From NCBI GenBank assembly GCA_021802025.1, contig JAKABC010000036.1, positions 1 to 11,864 on the forward strand: 11,864 bases of DNA, given 5' to 3'. The notes beneath the pieces are model-generated. The model was not told the origin of the DNA and ran no database searches. It worked only from the letters and a program-made list of their open reading frames with translations. The first letter of the stretch is position 1; every line of letters starts with the position of its first letter. Positions 7,824-11,864 of this stretch are shown here, one piece after another. The stretch is from Actinomycetes bacterium. GTDB lineage: Bacteria; Actinomycetota; Acidimicrobiia; Acidimicrobiales; RAAP-2. A program made the position numbers and the translations under genes.

Positions 7824-8492
7824 GTGGCCAAGCTGTTCCGGTTCGCTTCGCCCGTCGCGGCGCCCGTTCCCCGGGCGGTGCCGGCGAGCGACGACCTACG
7901 CCCCGACGTGGTACGGGCCTTCGCCCTCGTGGGCGAGGCCATGGCCGGGGCGACCCACGCCCTCTTAGCCAACGACCGCGAGCTCGCCAAGCGCGTCGTG
8001 GAGGCGGACGTCGCCGTCGACGAGCTCGTCGACGGGCTGGTCGCGGCGGCCGAGACGCGCCTGGTCGGCTCGTCGGACCTCTCGAGCGACGACCGCCAGG
8101 ACCTGTTGGTGCTGTTGCGCATCCTGCCCGAGGTCGAGCGCAACGGCGACCTGGCCGAGCACATCGCCCGGCGCGCGGCCCGCGGGCTGGGCAACGAGAT
8201 GAGCCCGCGCAGCCGCGGGCTCATCGAGCGCATGGGCGAGGTCGCCACGACGATCTGGCGCGAGGCGACCGACGTCATCGTCGACGGCAAGCCCGAGGCC
8301 GTGGGGGTGATCGAGGACATCGACGACGAGCTGGACGACCTGCACGTCTCGCTCACCGCGGAGCTGACCTCGGGGTCGATGAGCGTGCCGGTGGCCGTCG
8401 AGGTGGCGCTGATCGCGCGGTTCTACGAGCGCTTCGGCGACCACTGCGTCAACCTGGCGCGACGCCAGGTCGGCCGCGACGGCGCCGACTAG
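7824..8492 (+). CDS. phoU: PhoU-domain protein
   Basis: The protein has 222 residues. After an Ala/Pro-rich N-terminal extension (7-22) come two PhoU three-helix bundles. The first has VVEADVAVDELVDG (58-71) and RILPEVERNGDLAEHIARR (99-117); the second has VIEDIDDELDDLHVSL (162-177) and ARFYERFGDHCVNLARR (198-214). The ExxxDxxxD and ERxGD repeats are the metal-binding signatures of PhoU. PhoU proteins link the PstSCAB phosphate transporter to a PhoR-type histidine kinase and repress the phosphate-starvation response. No pst or phoR gene lies nearby, so this is an orphan copy and may act with a distant system. The GTG is supported by the -10 six bases upstream and the MAKLFRF start. One rare TTA codon (7965-7967) is present. 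The stop overlaps that of asd in CTAG (8489-8492). Confidence 0.88.
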   Translation: MAKLFRFASPVAAPVPRAVPASDDLRPDVVRAFALVGEAMAGATHALLANDRELAKRVVEADVAVDELVDGLVAAAETRLVGSSDLSSDDRQDLLVLLRILPEVERNGDLAEHIARRAARGLGNEMSPRSRGLIERMGEVATTIWREATDVIVDGKPEAVGVIEDIDDELDDLHVSLTAELTSGSMSVPVAVEVALIARFYERFGDHCVNLARRQVGRDGAD

Positions 8493-9520
8493 TCGCGCGC
8501 CAGCCAGGCCTCGGCGATCTGGACGGCGTTGAGCGCCGCCCCCTTGCGCAGGTTGTCACCGGTGACAAAGAGCGACAGCCCGTGCTCGAAGGCGTCGCTC
8601 GCGCGGATGCGCCCGACGTAGCTCGGGTCCCGGCCCGCGGCGAGGCGCGGGGTGGGCAGGTCGTGGACCACCACGCCCTCGGCGCGCGCGAGAATCTCGG
8701 TCGCCGCCTCGGGCGAGAGGGGGCGGGCGAAGCCGAGGGTCAGGGCGAGCGAGTGGCCCGTGAAGACCGGGACCCGCACGCAGGTGCCGCTCACCACGAG
8801 GTCGGGCAGCTCGAGGATCTTGCGGCTCTCGTCGCGCAGCTTCTTCTCCTCGTTCGTCTCGAAGAGGCCGTCGTCGACGATCGAGCCGGCGAGCGGGATG
8901 ACGTTGTGGGCCAGGGTGACCGGGAACTTCACCCCGGTCGTGAGGGGCAGGGCCGCGCCGTCGAAGGTGAGCGCGCGGGCCGCGGCGCCGTCCCCGATCC
9001 CCGCCGCGAGCTCCTCGACGCCGTCGCGGCCCGCGCCGCTCGCCGCCTGGTAGGTCGATGCGACCATGACGCGCAGCCCGGCCGCGCGATCGAGCGGCTT
9101 GAGCACGGGCATCGCGGCCATCGTCGTGCAGTTGGGGTTCGCGACGATGCCCTTGACGACCTCGCCCAGCGCGTGGGCGTTGACCTCGGGCACGACGAGG
9201 GGGACCTCGGGGTCCATCCGCCAGGCCGAGGAGTTGTCGATCACCAGGGCGCCGGCGGCGGCGAGGCGGGGGGCGAGCACCCGCGAGGACGCCGCGCCCG
9301 ACGAGCACAGGGCGATGTCGATGCCGCTGAAGTCGGCGCCCTCGGCGTCCTCGACGACGACGTCGCGCCCGGCGAAGGGCAGGGTCGTGCCGGCCGAGCG
9401 GGCCGAGGCGAAGAAGCGCACTTCGCCCACCGGGAACGCCCGTTCGGCCAGGATCGCGCGCATCACCGCGCCGACCTGGCCCGTGGCCCCCACGACCGCC
9501 AGGGTGACCCGACGGCTCAC
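8489..9520 (-). CDS. asd: Aspartate-semialdehyde dehydrogenase
   Basis: The protein has 343 residues and reduces L-aspartyl-phosphate to aspartate semialdehyde with NADPH, the second step toward lysine/diaminopimelate, threonine and methionine. The NADP-binding GATGQVG (11-17) is followed by SSGAASS (73-79) and the active-site ANPNCTTMA (127-135, nucleophile C131). Then come STYQAASGAG (155-164, Q158), CVRVPVFTGHS (247-257, R249 and acid/base H256) and GDNLRKGAALNAVQIAE (321-337). Length and motifs match the bacterial enzyme. The GTG at 9520 overlaps the lysC TGA in GTGA, which fixes the start and indicates translational coupling to lysC. The enzyme supplies diaminopimelate precursors for peptidoglycan, so the gene is probably essential. 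The convergent stop is shared with the phoU-like gene. Confidence 0.97.
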   Translation of the reverse strand: MSRRVTLAVVGATGQVGAVMRAILAERAFPVGEVRFFASARSAGTTLPFAGRDVVVEDAEGADFSGIDIALCSSGAASSRVLAPRLAAAGALVIDNSSAWRMDPEVPLVVPEVNAHALGEVVKGIVANPNCTTMAAMPVLKPLDRAAGLRVMVASTYQAASGAGRDGVEELAAGIGDGAAARALTFDGAALPLTTGVKFPVTLAHNVIPLAGSIVDDGLFETNEEKKLRDESRKILELPDLVVSGTCVRVPVFTGHSLALTLGFARPLSPEAATEILARAEGVVVHDLPTPRLAAGRDPSYVGRIRASDAFEHGLSLFVTGDNLRKGAALNAVQIAEAWLARD

Positions 9521-9996
9521 GAGGCGTCCAGGCCGAAGGCGCGATGCAGGCTGCGCACGGCGTCGGCGACCCGCTCGGCGCGCACGACGCACGAGATCCG
9601 GATCGAGCTGGTCGAGATCATCTCGATGTTTATCCCCTCGTCCGACAGCGTCTCGAACATCAGGGCCGTGACCCCGGGACTCGACTTCATCCCGGCGCCC
9701 ACGAGCGAGACCCGGCCGATCCCGTCGTCGCTCGTCACCTCGGTGGCCCCGATCGCCCGGGCGACCGTGGTGCAGGCGGCCATCGCCGGGTCGAGGTCGG
9801 TCTTGGCCACGGTGAAAGAGATGTCGGTCACGTTGTGCGCGCTCACGTTCTGGACGATCATGTCGACGTTGATGCCGGCCCCGGCCAGGGCCCGAAAGAG
9901 CGTCGCCGCGACGCCCGGGCGGTCCGGGACCCCGCCGACGGTGATCTTCGCCTCCGAGGTGTCGTCGGTGATCGCCGACACGATGGCCTCTTCCAT
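9517..9996 (-). other. lysC: Probable internal in-frame CDS: aspartate kinase beta (regulatory ACT) subunit
   Basis: An internal ATG at codon 247 of lysC (9996) is preceded by GGAGGAG, a near-perfect Shine-Dalgarno at 6-base spacing. Translation from it would give a 159-residue protein made only of the ACT regulatory region, beginning MEEAIVSAITDD. This is the arrangement known for class II aspartate kinases of Bacillus and Corynebacterium, where lysC encodes an alpha and a smaller in-frame beta subunit forming alpha2-beta2. The alpha/beta boundary near residue 250 agrees with the C. glutamicum enzyme. Expression here is inferred, not shown. Confidence 0.65.
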
Positions 9997-10734
9997 GGAT
10001 GGCTCCTCCTCCACGATCCAGGTTCCCTGCTCCCAAGTGAAGCTCGAGCGCACGTGCAGCGGCACGCCGTGGCGGCGCGCGAACTCCACCGAGCGCAGCA
10101 TCAGCACGCGCCCGCCGGTGGCGGCCATCTCGAGCATCTCGTCGAACGACACCCTCTCCAGCCGGCGCGCCCGGGGCACCACCCGGGGGTCGGCGCTGAA
10201 GACCCCCGTGACGTCGGTGTAGATCTCACAGACCTCGGCGCCGAGCGCGTGGGCCAGGGCGACCGCCGTGACGTCCGAGCCGCCCCGGCCGAGCGTGGTG
10301 ATGTCGCGCTCGGTGGAGACCCCCTGGAAGCCGGCCACCACGGGCACCAGCCCCAGGGCCAGGGCCTCGCGGATCCGGTCGGGGCGCATCTCGAGGATCT
10401 TCGCGGACATGTGCCGGGTGTCGGTGATGATCCCGGCCTGGCTCCCGGTGAAGGAGGCCGAACCGACCTCGAGGGCCCCCAGGGCCATCGAGACCAGCGC
10501 CATCGAGATGCGCTCACCGGCCGTGAGGAGCATGTCCATCTCGCGGGCGGGACGGGTCGGGGTCACCTCGTCGGCGAGCGCGATGAGCTCGTCGGTGAAC
10601 TCGCCCATGGCCGAGACGACCACGACGACCTCGTTGCCGCGGGCCCGGGTCTCGGCCACGTGGCGGGCCACCGCCCGGATGCGCTCGGCGTCGCCGACGG
10701 ACGTGCCGCCGTACTTCTGGACGACCAGGGGCAT
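9517..10734 (-). CDS. lysC: Aspartate kinase, feedback-regulated (alpha subunit)
   Basis: The protein has 405 residues and phosphorylates L-aspartate, the committed step of the aspartate pathway. The kinase domain has QKYGGTSVG (6-14), TAGERISMALVSMAL (71-85), GFQGVS (135-140), TLGRGGSDVTAVALA (147-161) and YTDVTGVFSADPR (172-184). The paired ACT region has ITVGGVPDRPGVAATLF (264-280), NVDMIVQNVS (289-298), SLVGAGMKSSPGVTALMFETL (343-363) and EMISTSSIRIS (371-381). In the Corynebacterium glutamicum enzyme the QNVS loop helps bind lysine plus threonine. Here that loop looks about two residues shorter and a Ser stands where T311 would be (from memory, so tentative). The ATG at 10734 is chosen over the ATG at 10767 because the family starts just before VVQKYGG and a -10 lies 7 bases upstream. 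asd follows with a 4-base overlap. Confidence 0.97.
   Translation of the reverse strand: MPLVVQKYGGTSVGDAERIRAVARHVAETRARGNEVVVVVSAMGEFTDELIALADEVTPTRPAREMDMLLTAGERISMALVSMALGALEVGSASFTGSQAGIITDTRHMSAKILEMRPDRIREALALGLVPVVAGFQGVSTERDITTLGRGGSDVTAVALAHALGAEVCEIYTDVTGVFSADPRVVPRARRLERVSFDEMLEMAATGGRVLMLRSVEFARRHGVPLHVRSSFTWEQGTWIVEEEPSMEEAIVSAITDDTSEAKITVGGVPDRPGVAATLFRALAGAGINVDMIVQNVSAHNVTDISFTVAKTDLDPAMAACTTVARAIGATEVTSDDGIGRVSLVGAGMKSSPGVTALMFETLSDEGINIEMISTSSIRISCVVRAERVADAVRSLHRAFGLDAS
9994..10012 (-). promoter_or_regulatory. Internal ribosome binding site and start codon of lysC beta
   Basis: On the minus strand, GGAGGAGGAG (10012-10003) is followed by 6 bases and ATG (9996-9994). The full-length lysC start has no Shine-Dalgarno at all, so the internal site is the stronger of the two by sequence. 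Confidence 0.65.
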
Positions 10735-10741
10735 GGCCGAG

Positions 10742-10747
10742 ACGCTA
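10742..10747 (-). promoter_or_regulatory. -10 element of lysC-asd, leaderless arrangement
   Basis: TAGCGT on the minus strand lies 7 bases before the lysC ATG, with no Shine-Dalgarno between. It predicts a leaderless lysC-asd transcript and therefore no room for a 5' riboswitch or leader-peptide attenuator in front of lysC. Confidence 0.5.
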
Positions 10748-10766
10748 TCCCGCCGTCGAGTCCGCA

Positions 10767-10795
10767 TTGGTGGCCTGCGCTCCAGCCATTAGGGT
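10767..10795 (+). promoter_or_regulatory. Promoter of the membrane cyclophilin gene
   Basis: TTGGTG (10767-10772) and TAGGGT (10790-10795) are separated by 17 bases, the best -35/-10 pair in the window. The GTG at 10804 follows 8 bases after the -10 with no Shine-Dalgarno, so the transcript is probably leaderless. It is divergent from the lysC promoter. Confidence 0.5.
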
Positions 10796-10803
10796 GTCGG
10801 GCC

Positions 10804-11634
10804 GTGCCGACGGAGAAGCGAGCGAGGCAGAAGGCCGCACGCCAGCGCAAGAAGGCGGCCGAGGCCCGGCGGAGGCGCGTCCGCCGCGGCCTGCGGAACG
10901 CCGGGTTCGTCGCGGGCGGCGCCGCCGTCGTGATCCTGCTCGTCCTCCTCTCCACCGGCGTGCTCACCGGCCACGGCACGCCGTCCACGACCACCACGAG
11001 CACCACGAGCACGTCGGCCGCCAAGAGCTCGGCCCAGGCGGCCGCCAACAAGCTGGCCGTGGCCGCCGGCTGCCCGGCGTCACCGGCGACGCGGACCAAC
11101 ACGCTGTCGTTCTCCAAGGCGCCGGCCATGACCATCGACCCGACAAAGGCGTACACCGCCACGGTGAAGACGACGGCGGGCACCTTCGACATCGCCCTCG
11201 ACGCCAAGGCGGCGCCCACCACGGTGAACAACTTCGTGTTCCTGGCCGACAAGGGCTTCTACACGTGCAACACGTTCCACCGGGTGATCCCCGGGTTCAT
11301 GGACCAGACCGGGGACCCGACCGGCACGGGCGCGGGCGGCCCGGGCTACAGGTTCGCCAACGAGAACGTCCCCGGCTCGTACGCCGCCGGCGACGTGGCG
11401 ATGGCCAACTCCGGCGGGACAGACACCAACGGCAGCCAGTTCTTCGTGCTGGTGCCCGGGGGGACAAAGACGTTGAACGCCGACCTGGCCAGCGGCAACA
11501 AGTACTCGCTCTTCGGCAAGGTCACGAAGGGTATGTCGGTGGTGGAGAAGATCAACTCCGAGGGCGGCACGACATCCACAGGCAAGCCCAAGGTCGTCCA
11601 GCGCATCCTGTCGGTGACGATCGCCACGAGCTGA
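10804..11634 (+). CDS. Membrane-anchored cyclophilin-type peptidyl-prolyl cis-trans isomerase
   Basis: GTG at 10804 gives 276 residues. The N-terminus is very basic (residues 4-32, mostly K/R/A), then one membrane segment (33-54), a Ser/Thr-rich spacer (59-77) and a cyclophilin domain (about 108-275) predicted outside the membrane. Key motifs are TVNNFVFLADKGFY (140-153), FHRVIPGFMDQTGDP (158-172), MANSGGTDTNGSQFFV (200-215) and FGKVTKGMSVVEKI (237-250). R160, F165, M166 and Q168 match human CypA R55, F60, M61 and Q63, so it should be active in proline isomerisation of secreted proteins. C90 and C155 could form a disulfide. The start was chosen from the -10 eight bases upstream; the open frame further left is only a shadow of lysC. 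A related gene follows after 32 bases. Confidence 0.93.
   Translation: MPTEKRARQKAARQRKKAAEARRRRVRRGLRNAGFVAGGAAVVILLVLLSTGVLTGHGTPSTTTTSTTSTSAAKSSAQAAANKLAVAAGCPASPATRTNTLSFSKAPAMTIDPTKAYTATVKTTAGTFDIALDAKAAPTTVNNFVFLADKGFYTCNTFHRVIPGFMDQTGDPTGTGAGGPGYRFANENVPGSYAAGDVAMANSGGTDTNGSQFFVLVPGGTKTLNADLASGNKYSLFGKVTKGMSVVEKINSEGGTTSTGKPKVVQRILSVTIATS
10993..11010 (+). repeat. Two tandem 9-base repeats in the Ser/Thr linker
   Basis: ACCACGAGC occurs twice in a row, encoding a repeating Thr/Ser linker between membrane anchor and cyclophilin domain. Such in-frame repeats can change linker length by slippage, though two units is a minimal case. Confidence 0.6.
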
Positions 11635-11648
11635 CACACCGACACACC
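11633..11648 (+). repeat. Two tandem copies of GACACACC between the cyclophilin genes
   Basis: GACACACC is repeated back to back. The first copy begins inside the stop codon of the upstream gene. There is no hairpin or T-tract in the 32-base gap, so readthrough into the next gene is expected. Confidence 0.5.
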
Positions 11649-11666
11649 GAGAAAGCAGAGGCCGCA

Positions 11667-11864
11667 ATGACCGACATCCCCGCGCCGGACGGATCCAGCC
11701 CGAAGCGGCAGCACTTCGACGCGCCGCCCCCCATGGTCATCGACCCGGAGCGGCGGTACACGGCGACCATGGCGACCTCGAAGGGGACGATCGTGATCGC
11801 CCTCGACCCCGGCGCCGCGCCGGCGACGGTCAACAACTTCGTCTTCCTGGCCCGCTACCACTAC
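11667..11864 (+). CDS. Second cyclophilin-type peptidyl-prolyl isomerase, partial at right edge
   Basis: ATG at 11667 opens a frame that continues to the window edge (66 codons). The ribosome binding site AGAGG lies 5 bases upstream. After a short hydrophilic N-terminus (1-20) it reads PMVIDPERRYTATMATSKGTIVIALDPGAAPATVNNFVFLARYHY. That aligns with residues 108-150 of the preceding protein at roughly two thirds identity and is the start of a cyclophilin domain. There is no membrane segment, so this copy is probably cytosolic. The catalytic FHR-region lies beyond the window, so activity cannot be judged. It is probably in an operon with the membrane-anchored copy (32-base gap). Confidence 0.85.
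   Translation, partial: MTDIPAPDGSSPKRQHFDAPPPMVIDPERRYTATMATSKGTIVIALDPGAAPATVNNFVFLARYHY

Noticed and set aside
7664..10222. Very long open frame on the plus strand (about 850 codons) across phoU and antisense to asd and lysC
   Set aside because: It is Arg/Gly/Ala/Pro-rich low-complexity translation, typical of a GC-rich shadow frame. The real genes beneath it have full sets of catalytic motifs.
10735..10767. ATG at 10767 as the lysC start
   Set aside because: It would add 11 Arg/Ser-rich residues before the conserved MPLVVQKYGG start and lie upstream of the TAGCGT -10.
10735..10803. Lysine riboswitch or attenuator in front of lysC
   Set aside because: The gap to the divergent gene is only about 70 bases and the -10 lies 7 bases before the ATG, leaving no leader RNA.

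Overview
The window is a compact, very GC-rich stretch of ordinary chromosome. It most likely comes from an actinobacterium, and I would guess a class Acidimicrobiia-like lineage. The reasons are an MptB-type polyprenol-phosphomannose mannosyltransferase, an overlapping lysC-asd pair, TAnnnT promoters placed directly in front of start codons, frequent GTG starts, and almost no TTA codons. The taxonomy is inference. I see no mobile element, CRISPR array, phage gene or rRNA.

Left part (1-3182). A membrane mannosyltransferase (mptB, minus) runs off the left edge. Upstream of it lies tRNA-Tyr(GTA), also minus. Divergent from the tRNA is yajQ (plus). Facing yajQ are two tandem paralogous GtrA-family membrane proteins (minus), probably translationally coupled. 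MptB and the GtrA pair suggest lipid-linked sugar transfer and cell-envelope glycan assembly.

Middle (3182-8492). A TesB-type acyl-CoA thioesterase (plus) shares a small divergent promoter region with the gtrA pair and converges on citrate synthase gltA (minus). Upstream of gltA is a two-gene minus-strand unit: rmuC, then an unrecognised single-pass membrane protein. A PhoU-domain protein (plus) diverges from rmuC.

Right part (8489-11864). The aspartate-family amino-acid operon lysC-asd (minus) is joined by a 4-base GTGA overlap. lysC contains a strong internal ribosome binding site and ATG exactly where a separate regulatory beta subunit would start. Divergent from lysC are two tandem cyclophilin peptidyl-prolyl isomerases (plus). 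The first is membrane-anchored; the second has no anchor and is cut by the right edge.

No undescribed multi-gene system stands out. The most interesting signals are architectural. All three convergent gene pairs end in one shared CTAG palindrome (4-base stop-stop overlap). At least five genes have a TAnnnT -10 element 6-8 bases before the start codon, which predicts leaderless mRNAs. The lysC beta start, the retained gtrA tandem duplication, the uncharacterised protein after rmuC and a palindrome in the gltA promoter are also worth checking. Every gap between genes is under 100 bases, so no long stretch is left unexplained.
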